From the NCBI GenBank assembly GCA_017311185.1, contig JAESUZ010001269.1:248001-312000 (forward strand): a stretch of DNA of 64,000 nucleotides, given 5' to 3'. Positions 48,601-59,720 of this stretch are shown in pieces. Source of the DNA: Proteles cristata cristata (lineage: Eukaryota > Chordata > Mammalia > Carnivora > Hyaenidae). Every line of letters begins with the position of its first letter. The first letter of the stretch is position 1. The notes below the pieces were generated by a model. That model made no database searches. It was given only the letters and a program-made list of their open reading frames with translations, and had not been told where the DNA came from. The translations under genes and the position numbers were made by a program.

Positions 48601-48984
48601 GGGAATTGGAAGGAGTTCTACGCTATACTCATTATTTAAATATTGTTATGGCTCTTGACCAGGAAACTACACATTCATATGCACTAGCAGGTAAGGGGCC
48701 AAGTTCCCCGTATACTATCCTAACACGGGCATCAGTAGGGAGGGTAGAGAGCCCCCTTCTGGGTAGTGATGAGACAGGAGACAGTATTCTGTTGGGCCTG
48801 CTGTAGGTGTGGCCCTGACTCAGGTAGGTGGGGGTTGGATGGGCTGAATGTGCTCTCTCTGCTCATCTTGTCGCTCACCGGTCTGGCCCGGTGAGAAAGG
48901 TTACCAAGTGTGAGCTGCCTCCAGTGAGCTACAGTTGGGGTCCAGACCCTCGCTCCATAACAATGCCCTTCCTTATTAGGCTTT

Positions 48985-49145
48985 GGGGGAGAAGCACATG
49001 GCCTTTAGGGTGACACTTGCTTAGGTCCAAACCCTCTGTCAAATGAGAGCTATCATACTGGCTATTTGTTAGGATTAAATTCTTTATGAAAACGACCTAG
49101 CCCCATTATAGGGGTTTAGTGTACACTCAACAAATTTTAATTCTC
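48985..49145 (+). repeat. MIR remnant
   Basis: 3' half of a sense MIR: GTTAGGATTAAATT ... ACTCAACAAATTTTAATT. Confidence 0.6.
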
Positions 49146-50186
49146 ATCTTTCTTAGAAGAGAATACTTCAAGGTTAATGCCATTTTGAGATAAACACAAA
49201 GTTAAAGAAGAGGGCAAGTCTGCACAAAACACTTTTTTGGATTAAGTTCTGAATATTTTAAAAAAGATTCTCAAGAGTCTCTTTTGCAACTAATTTTAGA
49301 GCTAATTAAATCCCCCCAAAACTTGCCTTATATTTGATGACCTAGATTTTGTATATTCAGCAAGAAAAAGCAAGTTGAATGTATTCATTTACTTTGAATA
49401 CCCTGTCACAGGCTGTAAGCTGAGATCTTCTCTTACAGGATTTGGTTCTAATGCTCAGCATTGAAAGAGAGACTATAAATTCTATATATTATTGCAGCAG
49501 AGCAATACTACAGCACTGGTTTCTGACAGATTACGTGAAATCAACTTCTTACCTCCACAGGATTTGGCCAAATCCATAGTCCAGGTTGGCATTCTGCCCC
49601 TCTAGCAAGAATAACAGAGGTGCTCACCCCCTAACTGACTGAATCTGGGCAAGGCCATGCTGTCCCCTAATCCATACCAATGACCTAGTTGGTGACCAGT
49701 GCCACAACTCACCTCTGCATCAGGGTAAGGAGGTCTTTTGTGTCTCTGCTTTTACTGTGCTCACTTCCATATAAAAGGATTTGAATCATCAGACACTGTA
49801 GATAAGTTGAGAAACATAGCAGGTTAAGGAGAATTAGATAGCAAGCATCTTCTTTAGAAACTGAACTCAGAAGAGCATCACTGGAACTGCGGTATCATGA
49901 GTTTCCATGTCAAATTCCCGCACTGCATCTCCTCCTGGTTCCCAACCAAGGAGGAAAAGGAGACTGAACCGCAGGCTCCGCACACCTCTGGGCTCTATGT
50001 GCGTCATTCCACTTCACTGCACCTGCCGCCTCCATATGTGGCTACGGAGAATGAAAGCAACGGGGCCAAAATATGGCTTCAGTAGTGGTTTCCATCAGGA
50101 TTTTCCAAATAACTGTGACCAAATGGATGGATATCAATGAAATCTGTGTCTGGGTCCTAAATTCGCATTGCATTCTCAAGCTATAT

Positions 50187-50407
50187 ATATTTTTTTAAAG
50201 TTTATTTATTTATTTACTGACAGAGACAGTATGAGCGGGGGAGGAGCAGAGAGAGAAAAAGAGAGAAGGAGAGAGAGAATCCCAAGCAGGCTCCACACTG
50301 TTAGCACAGAGTCTGATGTGGGGCTCTAACCCATAAAACTGTGAGATCATGACCTGAGCCAAAACCAAGAGTCGGACGCTCAACAGACGGAGCCACCCAG
50401 GTGCCCC
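50187..50407 (-). mobile_element. Carnivore SINE
   Basis: Antisense, with an A-rich change in the GA tract. Confidence 0.9.
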
Positions 50408-52047
50408 TATGTCACTTTGTTCTTAGGCAGTTTTCCATTTAAAATTTTATTACTGACCTCTCTTTCCAATCAAGATGGAATCATTAGGATCAGGTTTACA
50501 GTTGCACATGAAACAACCAAAAAATGAACAAGTCAACAAAATATATGAACGAATCTTTAAGTCTCTGAACATCAGCCAACAAAGACCAGTGATCCCCGAG
50601 AGAGGGAAACAAGTGAGATAAATCCTAAAACTGCCCCCAGATTATTGCTTTGAGAGCATTTCTGGGTCACGATGCAGGGAAGGGCACAAAGGGAAGCTCA
50701 GCAGACTCCCTGAGTTGAGGACAAGGAGCTGAGAGTCCCAGGAAACTCTCAGAGCCAAGTTTAAAGAAAGGAGACAGCTGCACAGAAAAAGATCCAGGAA
50801 TATCTGTAGTGGATTCCCTAAGTATTCAGCAGAGCTCTGACTAGCACTTCTATGTGAGAAGACTGCCCAAAGCTGGGAAAAGAATCAGCTGAAGGGGCCA
50901 GAGGGGAGAGGGCCTGGTGCTTACACAGGGATAGGCAGAGGGCCTATTTCCATCAGCACTCACTGCTCATGGAGCTCTGGGTGGTGTGCTCAGAAGGCTT
51001 TTGCCTCAGTCATGCGGGATAATTAGCCTCTGACTAAATGGTGCTCCAGTCTCATCTAGTGAATCCTAAAATGCAAGACCTAAAAGGACTAAACTGTAAT
51101 TTAACTGAGTTCCAAAACAAAGTTCAAGAATACTTATAGGAATACAAAAATATCCAACACCCAATAAGGAAAAATGCTCAATGTCTGGCATCCAAACAAA
51201 GACTGCAAAGCACATAAAAGGAGAAAAGTGTGATCCGTATGAGAAAAATCAATAGATCAAAACCAACCCAAAAACTGACATAGATATGAGAATTAGAAGA
51301 GCAGAATATTAAAACTGTTATTGTACATAACAAACAAAACTTTATTGCACATGTTAAAAAATGAAATGGCGATATGAAAAATTTATTAAAAGACCCAAGT
51401 CAAACTTCTGGAGATGAAAATGTCTGAAAGGAAAAATACACTGCATGGGATTAAGAGCAGGTCTGACATTAGAGAAGGAAAAAAGACAGTAAATCTAAAG
51501 GCACAAGAATAAGAGCTATCCATCAAGAAAAATCATAGATTACAGTCGTGGGTATGGAAAAATAATTTTTATAATATCCAACACCCAATTGTATAAAATC
51601 CAATGTCCATTCTTGATTTAAAAACAACTCCTTAGCAAACCAGGAGTAGAAGGGAATCTCCTCAACCTGATAAATAGTATTTATAAAAAAGTCTCAGCTA
51701 ACAACAAACCTAACTGATGCAAGACAAATTTAATCCCCTGAAAACAGGAATTAGACAAGGTTGCCTGTTCTCACCACTTCTATTCAACATTGTACTAGGC
51801 GTTCTGGCCAACGTAGCAAGAAATAAAAGGTATTCAAATTGGAATGAAAGAAGTAAAACTTGATTTGCAGATGATATGATCATCTATGTGGGACATCTGA
51901 TGATTCTATAAACAGCTACCAGAATAAGTGAGTTTAGTAAAGTCATGGGACCCAAAATTATATATTAAAAAGTCATTGTATTTCTATTACTAACAACATC
52001 AATCAGAAATTGAAATTCAAATATGATACATTTAAAATAGCATCAAA

Positions 52048-52285
52048 GGGGCACCTGGGTGGCTCAGTCAGTTAAGCGTCCGACTTCGGCTCAGATCATG
52101 ATCTCAGGGTTTGTGGGTTCAAGCCTCGCGTCGGGCTCTGTGCTGACAGTTAGCTCAGAGCCTGGAGCCTGCTTCAGATTCTGTGTCTCCCTCTTTCTCT
52201 GACCCTCCCCTGCTCACACTGTCTCTCTCACTCTTTCACAGGAATAAATAAAACATTTAAAAATTTTTTAAAAATAAAAAATAAA
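52048..52285 (+). mobile_element. Carnivore SINE inside L1
   Basis: Sense; target duplication AAAATAGCATCAAA. Inserted into L1 ORF2-like sequence. Confidence 0.94.
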
Positions 52286-52727
52286 ATAAAATAGCATCAA
52301 AAATTGAAAATCAGTATGAATAAATCTAAGGAAAGGTGCACATGACCTGTACATTGAAAACTATAAGAAATATTATCAGGAGACATTAAAGATGACCTAC
52401 ACAAGGGGAGAATATCACACGTTCATGGGTGAGAAGCTCAAGGTTGTTAAAAATGTTAAGCCTCCCAACCTGATCTCCACATTCAATCCAATCTCAAGCT
52501 AAATCTGAGCACGTGTTTTTGCGGAAACTGATACAGTGATTCTAAAATTCCTGTGGAAATGCAAAGAAACTAGAATACTCCGAACAAAATTGAAAAAGAA
52601 CAAAGTTAAAAAAGTAACACTACCTGATTTCAAGACTTGTTTTAAAGCTACAATAATCAAGACAGCATGTATTGACATGAAGATGGAAAAATAACCAGTG
52701 CAACAGAAAAGAGTACATTAATAATAC

Positions 52728-52748
52728 ACACACACACACACACACACT
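52728..52748. repeat. Short (CA)n
   Basis: Ten CA units in the L1. Confidence 0.9.
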
Positions 52749-53108
52749 GAATTTTTGACAAAGATGCAAAGATAATTCAGTAGAGAAATGAATGTCATTT
52801 CAATAAAAATGGTTCTGGAACAGCTGGCTACCCATATGCTAGACAAACAAACAAACAGACAATCTGGGATTCATTCTTAGCACCATATAGGAAAACTGAT
52901 TCAAGTGGATCATAGACCTAAATGTTAAACCTAAAACTACAAAATATCTAGAGAAAAACATGGGAGAAAAATATGTTTGCCTTTGGTTAGGCAAAGATTT
53001 CTTAGGTAAAACACCAAAAGTGCAATCCATAAAAGAAAAAGTGGATAAACTTCATTAAATTTCAAAGCTTCTGCTCTTCAAGACATGTGTTAAGAAAACT
53101 GCATGCCA

Positions 53109-53328
53109 GGGGCGCCTGGGTGGCTTAGTCGGTTGGGTGTCCGACTTTTGCTTAGGTCATGATCTCGCGGTTCGTGGGTTCGAGCCCCGCGTCGGGCTCT
53201 GGGCTGACTGCCGGCTCAGAGCCTGGAGCCTGTTTCAATCTGTGACTCCCTCTCTCTCTGACCCTCCCCTGCTCATGCTGTCTCTCTCTCTCTCTCTCCT
53301 AGAAATAAATAAATAATAATAATAAAAA
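53109..53328 (+). mobile_element. Carnivore SINE, young type, inside L1
   Basis: Sense; target duplication AAAACTGCATGCCA. Confidence 0.95.
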
Positions 53329-53403
53329 AAAACTGCATGCCAAGAGAAAATATTTCCAAATCATGTATCTGATAGAGAACTTGTATCCAGAATATATGAA
53401 GAA

Positions 53404-53597
53404 CTTTTTTTCCTGAGTGGAGCATGAGTGGGGCGGGAGGGGGGCGGGGAAGGCAGAGAGAGAGACGGAGACACAGAATCAGCAGCAGACTGCAGGCTCT
53501 GAGCTGGAGCCTTATGTGGGGCTCGAACTCGTGAACTGTGAGACCATGACCTGAGCTGAAGTCAGATGCCCAACTGACTGAGCCACCTAGGTGCCCC
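53404..53597 (-). mobile_element. Carnivore SINE
   Basis: Antisense, with a GGGCGGGAGG-type change; sits at the right end of the L1. Confidence 0.87.
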
Positions 53598-53697
53598 TGG
53601 GGTGTTATTCTTTTTAAGACTTTGGTCCAAGCATAGACACAGTAAGTTTCTGTATCTCCCTCAGCACATCTTAGAAAGTGAATTTTTACCTTACTTA

Positions 53698-53800
53698 AAA
53701 AAAAAAAAAATAGAAAAGGAAGAAAAAAGGAGGCAGGAAAGAAAGACAGGGAAGTGAAGGGAAGCAGAGGGGAGGGAAGGGGAGGGAAAGGAAGGGAATA
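53698..53800. repeat. Purine-rich low-complexity tract (GGAA/GGGA)
   Basis: All-purine on the plus strand apart from single bases; leads into the CA microsatellite. Confidence 0.85.
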
Positions 53801-53813
53801 TGTGCATACATAA

Positions 53814-53816
<3 letters not shown>

Positions 53817-53855
<39 letters not shown>
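53817..53855. repeat. (CA)n microsatellite
   Basis: About 19 pure units, 60 bases left of a TTC23L exon. Confidence 0.95.
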
Positions 53856-53857
<2 letters not shown>

Positions 53858-53918
53858 CTCACTCCTCACATAGTGCTTACAGGCCTAGAAGGAAATGTAC
53901 AAACCAGCCAGCATGCAC

Positions 53919-54068
53919 CTTCCTTAGCAGCTGAATCGCCTTTCTGAGCTCTCCTTTGGCAAAGCAGATCCTGCCCATGATGTAAAAAGTTTCAGCCACT
54001 TTTTCACTACAGTCACCATAGGTGGTGACCTGAGACTTCAGTGAGGCCTTTAGCAGTCTGTAAGCTTC
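53919..54068 (-). CDS. TTC23L: TTC23L internal exon (downstream of the two)
   Basis: 150 bases, 50 codons. Acceptor TTCCCTAG, donor [26 protein letters not shown] to AIQLLRK. Confidence 0.85.
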
Positions 54069-54543
54069 CTAGGGAATTTAAAAAATGCTTTTTAATCATC
54101 CTGGCAATTCTGAAGGAATATGCCAGTTCTATTCCATTCCATAAACTCTATGGAGGAGGCGTTCTATGCCTCACCAGGATCTGTTCATTGTGATGTGTCA
54201 CCTAAGTAATGTGTTTCTATGAGGAGTTAAAATTTCATGCTTGTATTTATTAATAACAGTTAATTCATATATAATTATTTACTCTTCACAACTACTCTAT
54301 GAGAGAGGACCTATTATTATACTCATATTATAGATGAAGGAATGTACACTAATAAAAGCTAAGGATCTTGCCCAAAATCACACTGCCTCTAGTTGATTTG
54401 CCTGTTCATACTTACCTCTTTTTCCCCGTTTTGGATAAGCCATTTGCAAAATTCTTCAGTGGTTGTCAGTGTTTCATAATCCGTGGGGCCCAATGTTGCT
54501 TGATATGCACTGATACTTTTTATAAAATATGTCTCAACAGCAT
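53919..54543 (-). CDS. TTC23L: TTC23L, tetratricopeptide repeat protein 23-like (two internal exons)
   Basis: Two exons in order, 54416-54543 and 53919-54068, join in phase 0 to encode about 92 residues of helical repeat sequence, including [32 protein letters not shown] and [20 protein letters not shown]. The last segment has the TPR pattern (A/G at the packing positions). The position next to RAD1, in convergent orientation, is where TTC23L lies in mammals. The paralogue TTC23 is a ciliary protein; the role of TTC23L itself is little known. Earlier exons would lie right of the window or were missed; the final exon to the left was not found. Named mainly from synteny plus remembered family sequence. 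Confidence 0.82.
54245..54405 (-). repeat. MIR in TTC23L intron
   Basis: Antisense; TACTCTTCACAACTACTCTATG, TATAGATGAAGGAA, TCTTGCCCAAAATCACACTG. Lies in the intron between the two TTC23L exons and reaches the edge of the right one. Confidence 0.75.
54416..54543 (-). CDS. TTC23L: TTC23L internal exon (upstream of the two)
   Basis: 128 bases. Acceptor is a long T tract plus GCAG, donor GTAAGT. After two bases of a split codon it reads [20 protein letters not shown] and ends NGEKE. Confidence 0.85.
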
Positions 54544-54881
54544 CTGCAAAAAAAAAAAAAGGAAACCCTAATTAAGGAAAGCTGCTAGCCTTTCCAAGTA
54601 TCTAATATCAGCTTTTTATACTTCAAGTCCATGCCTGTTCTCATTCCAGGTCTCATAAGTAGCCTCAGAAAGCCTGAGATATAATTTGATGGCATCAATT
54701 GATGTAATTTTATTCTCTTGATTAAGTGCATGGATTTTTATGTAGGAAAAAAAATTATATCTGAATAGCCTTATCCCAAGACCCAAAACAGCCACTGTAT
54801 TAAACTCCCAACTGCAATGAAAGACTATATATTTAGCTAAACTAAACTCTGATAGAAAGTGCTATTTACTGGGATTCCTGT

Positions 54882-54884
<3 letters not shown>

Positions 54885-54944
<60 letters not shown>
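54885..54944. repeat. (GT)n microsatellite, about 30 units
   Basis: Pure GT run of 60 bases; likely length-variable. Confidence 0.97.
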
Positions 54945-54946
<2 letters not shown>

Positions 54947-55074
54947 AAAAGTTTTTGTTTCAAAAGTACTTCAAATGTAGTCGTTATTGCTTAAACATTT
55001 ACTTTTACTGTTGTCTTTTATTCCAAACATAATAGATGTTTATAGTCAGTCTAGAAAATGCAATAGAAGCAAAA

Positions 55075-55580
55075 AGAAAATTATCTCCTCACACACCAAT
55101 CAGAAGCAGGCACCATTTACATTTTTTACCAATGTATTCAGGTATAATTGGCATACCACAACTTCAACCATTGTAATTACCCAGTCTGGTGAAGTTTTTG
55201 TAAATTTATAGTTATGTAATCATGATTGAAATCCAGTTTTAGAACATATCCATCACCCTCAAAGTGTTTTCTTCATGGCTGGTTGTGGTCAGGACCTGCT
55301 CTCATCCCATCTCAGACAGTCACTGATCATTCTATCTCCACGTTTTGGCCTCTTCTAGAAATTTCATATAACGGGATTCATACAACACATGTAGTCTTTC
55401 GTGATTCTTTCATGCATCATCCTGTTTTTGAGGATCATCTATGTTCCTTCATGAATTAGTACTTCATTCCTCCCTCTGCCGAGTAGTCTTCTATTCTATG
55501 GATATACACTACATTTTGTTTACTCATTCCTAAGCTGATGAATATTTATATTTGTGTTTGTGTGTATAGTCTATTATACC
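55075..55580 (-). mobile_element. Old L1M 3' region
   Basis: Text such as GGTATAATTGGCATACCACA, ATATCCATCACCCTCAAAGTG and ATTTCATATAACGGGATTCAT follows antisense L1M 3' sequence. Confidence 0.65.
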
Positions 55581-56315
55581 TGTCCACATATCAGTTCCAA
55601 TCCTCTTCATTCTTTTCTGTGGATTTGTGTTACTGTATGCTTTCATTTTCTTTCAACCTAAGGCTTCCTTTAGTATTTGTTTTAAATATTTTAGGCTAAG
55701 ACTGCAACCAACAATCCTGTTTATCAGGGAATGTCTATCTCACCTTCATTTTCAGAGGGTGGTTTTCTTGGATATACAATTCTTAGTTGAATTTTCTTGC
55801 AACACTTTGAATATGTTGTTCCACTACCTCCTACCTCCCTTATTCTGATGAAAAAGCAGCCATTAATCATTTTGCTGTTCCCCTCTATGGAGCTGTCTTT
55901 CCACTACTGCTTTCAAGATTTTCTTTTTGTCATTCAGAAATCTGTATGCCTAGTTGTGGTTCTCTTTGTGTTTCTCTTACTTGGCATGGAGAATTTGGGA
56001 TCTGTAGATATGGTTTCATCATACTTGGGAAGCTAGGGCCATTATTTCTCTAGTTTGCTGCCTCATTCTGTCTTCTCTTCCGGAGCTAGTATACATATGT
56101 TGGTACACCAGCCATTGTCCAACAGATCTCTTATGCTTTGTTCATTTTTCTTCAACGGCTTTTTTGTCTGCTGTTTGGATTGGATCATTTCTAGTGATAT
56201 ACCTTTGAGGTATCTTATTCTCTCATCTGCCACCTCAAATCTGATGCGGGGACTATTTAATGACTCTTTCATCCATTTACTGTATATTACAACTCTAGAA
56301 TTTCCATTTAGTTGT

Positions 56316-56767
56316 TTTTTTTTATATTTTTTTACAAGAGAACAAATCTATACCTTTATTTACTTTTCAGTTAGTTTAAGTCCTTGAGGGGTACAGCATC
56401 ATACGGGTTCTGTGGCCAATGGCTTTAGCAAGAAGGTTTCTTCAGATTTCAGCTCAGACCATGCCACTGTTTCCATGAGCACGAGTTACTTTTCCCCAGA
56501 TGACTCTGGTTTTGTTCGGTTTGCCAGGAGTCACTGTGGTGTTCTTTGCTTTGTACACATATGCACATCTCTGGCCTAGGCAGAATTCAGTCTCAACCCA
56601 AGCATACACACCTTCAATTTTAAGAAGAGCTGTGTACTCCTTCTGGTTCTAGAGACCCTGCTTATAACCAGCAAAAATGGCTTTGGACCACAGCCTTCCA
56701 GACACATTTGTCGTTTTAGGAATCCTGTTCCCAGCAAGAATCCATAGGTTCCAAGACGGCGGAAAGA
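56316..56767 (-). pseudogene. RPL35A: RPL35A processed pseudogene
   Basis: Intronless antisense copy of 60S ribosomal protein L35a (eL33) mRNA: part of the 5' UTR, start codon at 56707-56705, stop at 56378-56376, a 3' UTR with AATAAA at 56360-56355, and a poly(A) remnant at about 56335-56316. The reading frame is broken at once by an extra base in codon 2 and again in the region of codons 18-20, where a TAG appears. Recognisable pieces include HALF of the N-terminal GRLWSKA run in shifted frame and the [12 protein letters not shown] region. Not functional. Confidence 0.9.
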
Positions 56768-57021
56768 GAAACGCAAGCTCTTAGTTTATATTTCTCTATT
56801 AAGGGTTCCTATTTGCTAGGAATTTTCATTGTATTTTCTTTTAATTCTTTTAAAAGTTCCCTTTAATTCTTTGAACATATTTATGATAGCTACTTTGAAG
56901 TCTTCTAAATCCAACATCTAACCCGCTTAGAGTCAATTTCTATTCAATGCTCTTTTCCTGAGTATAAGCTATAGGTTGTTTCTTTGTATGTCTCTCTTTT
57001 GTTGAAAACTGTACACTTTAC

Positions 57022-57230
57022 TTTTTTAAAATTATTATTTATTTATTTTTGAGAGAGAGAGAGAGAGGAGGAGGAGGAGCAGAGAGTGAGTGAGGCACAG
57101 AATCTGAAGCAGGCTCCAGGCTCCAAGCTATCAGCACAGAGCACAATACGGGGCTCAAACCCGTGAACTGCCAGATCATGACCTGAGCTGAAGTCAGACG
57201 CTCAATTGACTGAGCCACCCAGCCACCCCC
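57022..57230 (-). mobile_element. Carnivore SINE inside old L1
   Basis: Antisense; AAAACTGTACA on both sides is the target duplication in the L1. Confidence 0.93.
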
Positions 57231-57306
57231 AAAACTGTACATTTTAGATATTATATAGTAGCAACAACAGATTGATATATTTTTGTGGGTTTTTGTTTTG
57301 TTTTGT

Positions 57307-57681
57307 TTTATTCTTTTTTTTTTTTTTTTCTCCACCCAGCTTGGAACCCAACGTGGGGCTTGAACTCACAACCCTAAGATCAAGACCTAAGCCGAGATCA
57401 AGAGTCAAGAGGCTTGGGGCGCCTGGGTGGCTTAGTCGGTTAAGCGTCCGACTTTCGCTTAGGTCATGATCTCGCGGTTCGTGGGTTCGAGCCCCGCGTC
57501 GGGCTCTGTGCTGACTGCCAGCTCAGAGCCTGGAGCCTGTTTCGGTCTGTGACTCCCTCTCTCTCTGACCCTCCCCTGCTCACGCTGTCTCTCTCTATCT
57601 CTCCTAGAAATAAAAAAAAATAAAATAAAAACATTAAAAAAAAGTCAAGAGGCTTAACCTATTGAGCCACCGAGACGCCCC
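57307..57681 (-). mobile_element. Older carnivore SINE split by a younger one
   Basis: Antisense head at 57340-57415 continues at 57656-57681 after the insert at 57416-57642. Confidence 0.88.
57416..57642 (+). mobile_element. Young carnivore SINE nested in a SINE
   Basis: Sense, near consensus; perfect 13-base duplication AGTCAAGAGGCTT at 57403-57415 and 57643-57655. Confidence 0.96.
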
Positions 57682-57878
57682 TGTTTGTTTTGTTTTAATG
57701 AATTTTCTAGACTTAAATGGCAGAATCTGTCTTCTCTATGGTGTCTGAATGCTAATGTCTTTGCTTAGGTGTTTGATTTCTTTAAAATAGAGTTTATTGT
57801 TTAAGGCAGTTTTACATTCTCAGAAACACTTAGTGGAAGGTACAGGATTTCTCATATAACTTGCCCGCATATGGCATT

Positions 57879-58218
57879 TGTGATGGTTAATTTTCAGTGT
57901 CAACTAGACTGGGCTAAGGGATGTCCCAATAACTGATAAAACAATCTCTGGGTGTCTCTGTGAAGGTGTTTCTGGAAGAAATGAACAGCTGAATCAGTAT
58001 ACTGAGCAAAGAAGATCTGTCCTCACCAAGTTCACACACGTACAAAATAAGGCAAAGAAAGGATGAACTTTCTCTCACTCTCTTCTTGGGCTGGAAATCC
58101 ATCTTCTGCCCTCGAACATTGGAACTCCTGTTTCTTGGGCCTTTGGACTCTGATACTTAAACCAGTGATCCCCTCACTTCTGTTGGTTATATTTCTCTGG
58201 AGAACCCGGATTAACCCG
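57879..58218 (+). mobile_element. ERV-L 5' LTR-like sequence (MLT2-type)
   Basis: Starts TGTGATGGTTAATTTTCAG and TGTCAACTAGACTGGGCTAA; ends in CTCTGGAGAACCCGGATTAA. These are typical of MLT2-type LTRs of ERV-L. Confidence 0.75.
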
Positions 58219-59400
58219 GAATGAGCTCAAACAAGGACTTTTACTTGACAAAGCCATGGCTGAGTGCCCAATCTGCAGCAGACAGCAACACTGAGCCTCT
58301 GATAATGGCACCATTATTACATAGGGTGATTAGCCAGCTTCCTGGTAGCAAGTTGATTACACTGAACCATTTTCTTCATGGAAAGGGCAGGATTTTGTCC
58401 TTAATTGGAATAGATTTCTACTCTGGATATAAATTTGCCTTCTCTGTATGCAATGTTTCTACCAAAACTACCACCCGTAAACTTACAGAATGCCTCATCT
58501 ACCATCGTGGTATTCCATACAGCACTGCTTTGGATCAAGGAACTCACTTCACAGCATAAGAAGGGCTGTAATGGACTCATGCTTATGAAATTCAAGGGTC
58601 TTAACATGTTCCCCACCATACTGAAGCTGCTGGCATAATAGAATGGTGGTATAGTCTTTTGAAGACATTACAGTGCCAGCTAGGGGCTAGACTTTGCAAG
58701 GCTTGAGTTCTCCCAAAGTCTGTGTATACTCTGAATCAGCATCCAGTATCTGGTGCTGTTTCTCCAATAGCCAGGAGTCACAGGTCTAGAAGTCAAAGGA
58801 TGGAAATATAAATACCACCCACCATTCACTGTTGCCCCTGGTGACCCACTAGTAAAATTTTTGCTTCAATTTCCCACAACTCTATGCTCTGCTGGCCTAG
58901 AGACCTCAGTTCCAGATGGAAGAATGCTTCCACTCGGAGACACAACACTGATCCCACTTAACTGGAAGGTCAAGACTGCCATCTGGCCTGAGCTCCTCAT
59001 GCCCCGAGTCAAGAAAATGGTTTACTGTGCTGCCTGGGGTGATGGAGCCTGATTACTAGGGGGAAACTGAACCACTACTCGACAGCAGAGGTAGGAAGGG
59101 CCTGTCTGGAATGCAGGAGATCCTCTCTAGTAGTTCTAAGCGGCCATCACGTAGTATTGCTATGCCCTGTGATTAAGGTCAATGAAACACTACAACATCC
59201 CAATCCAGGCAGGATTAGTAATGTCTTAGAACCTTCAGGAATGAAGGTTTCAGTCACCCCACTAGGTAAAGAACCATTACCAGGTGAGGTCCTTGTTAAA
59301 GGTAAAGGGAATATAGAATGTATGGTAGGAAAGGTAGTTATACCAGTTACAACCACATGACTGTTTGTAGGAAGGAGGACTGTAATTGTATTTCCTCATT
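58219..59400 (+). pseudogene. ERV-L pol remnant: integrase and dUTPase-like parts
   Basis: Starts just after the LTR with a CPIC zinc-finger half in one frame; then a frameshift leads to the integrase core (GIDFYSGYKFAF, LTECLIYHRGIP, DQGTHFTA) up to a stop at 58557. Weaker pol sequence follows. From about 58861 to 59358 comes a dUTPase-like region (MLPLGDTTLIPLNWKV; CPVIKVNETLQHPNPGR in another frame), the order known for ERV-L, where dUTPase follows integrase. Several frameshifts and stops; gag, protease and reverse transcriptase are missing. A dead fossil element. Confidence 0.8.
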
Positions 59401-59720
59401 TTGTTATGAATGTGCTTGTATGTACATATGCACATATTAAGCAAATATCTTGGTTTTTTTATTCCCTTATCATGTAACATAAGAGGTACTGATATATGTA
59501 TTTAGGCATTGTTAATTTTACATCATAGTTTTCAAGTTATGGAGTATCAGAAGAGAAACATCATTGAAGGACTTTACCTCTTCTGGAAAAGGGATTAGTG
59601 CATTTTCAGTTGCACCCAGGATCATTATATATACCATATTAAGCACAATTATGTCTTTATTTAGAGATTATGATGATTGAGGAGATGCATGTTAGAATCA
59701 AGCTGACCAGGAGAGGACTT

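Larger units (their letters stand above)
50470..53402 (+). mobile_element. L1M-type LINE-1 with internal deletion
   Basis: 50.47-51.55 kb resembles the L1 5' region and ORF1 (ACCAACCCAAAAACTGACAT, GGAGATGAAAATGTCTGA). From about 51.6 kb it is late ORF2 (AGACAAGGTTGCCTGTTCTC, TTGCAGATGATATGATC) to the 3' region. The middle of ORF2 is missing. Two SINEs and a (CA)n sit in it. No intact frame. Confidence 0.85.
34700..53918. other. RAD1-TTC23L convergent interval (19 kb), mostly repeats
   Basis: SINEs, MIRs, L2 and a rearranged L1 cover most of it. Stretches without a recognised repeat or exon: about 35.44-37.13, 37.34-37.90, 38.14-38.61, 38.84-40.98, 42.50-43.28, 46.76-47.59, 48.60-48.98 and 49.15-50.18 kb. 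The last TTC23L exon(s) should lie in here, but I could not place them. Confidence 0.6.
55581..57290. mobile_element. Old LINE-1 sequence, twice interrupted
   Basis: 55.58-56.32 kb (GGGAATGTCTATCTCACCTT, TTGGATATACAATTCTTAG) continues at 56.79-57.02 kb (TTTGAAGTCTTCTAAATCC) and 57.23-57.29 kb. The breaks are an RPL35A retrocopy and a SINE. Subfamily and strand not settled. Confidence 0.6.

Noticed and set aside
49897..50140. Paired overlapping open frames near 50 kb
   Set aside because: Short, no recognised family, no splice support; not enough to call a pseudogene.
55226..56387. Run of plus-strand open frames at 55-56.4 kb
   Set aside because: Hydrophobic chance products of AT-rich LINE sequence.
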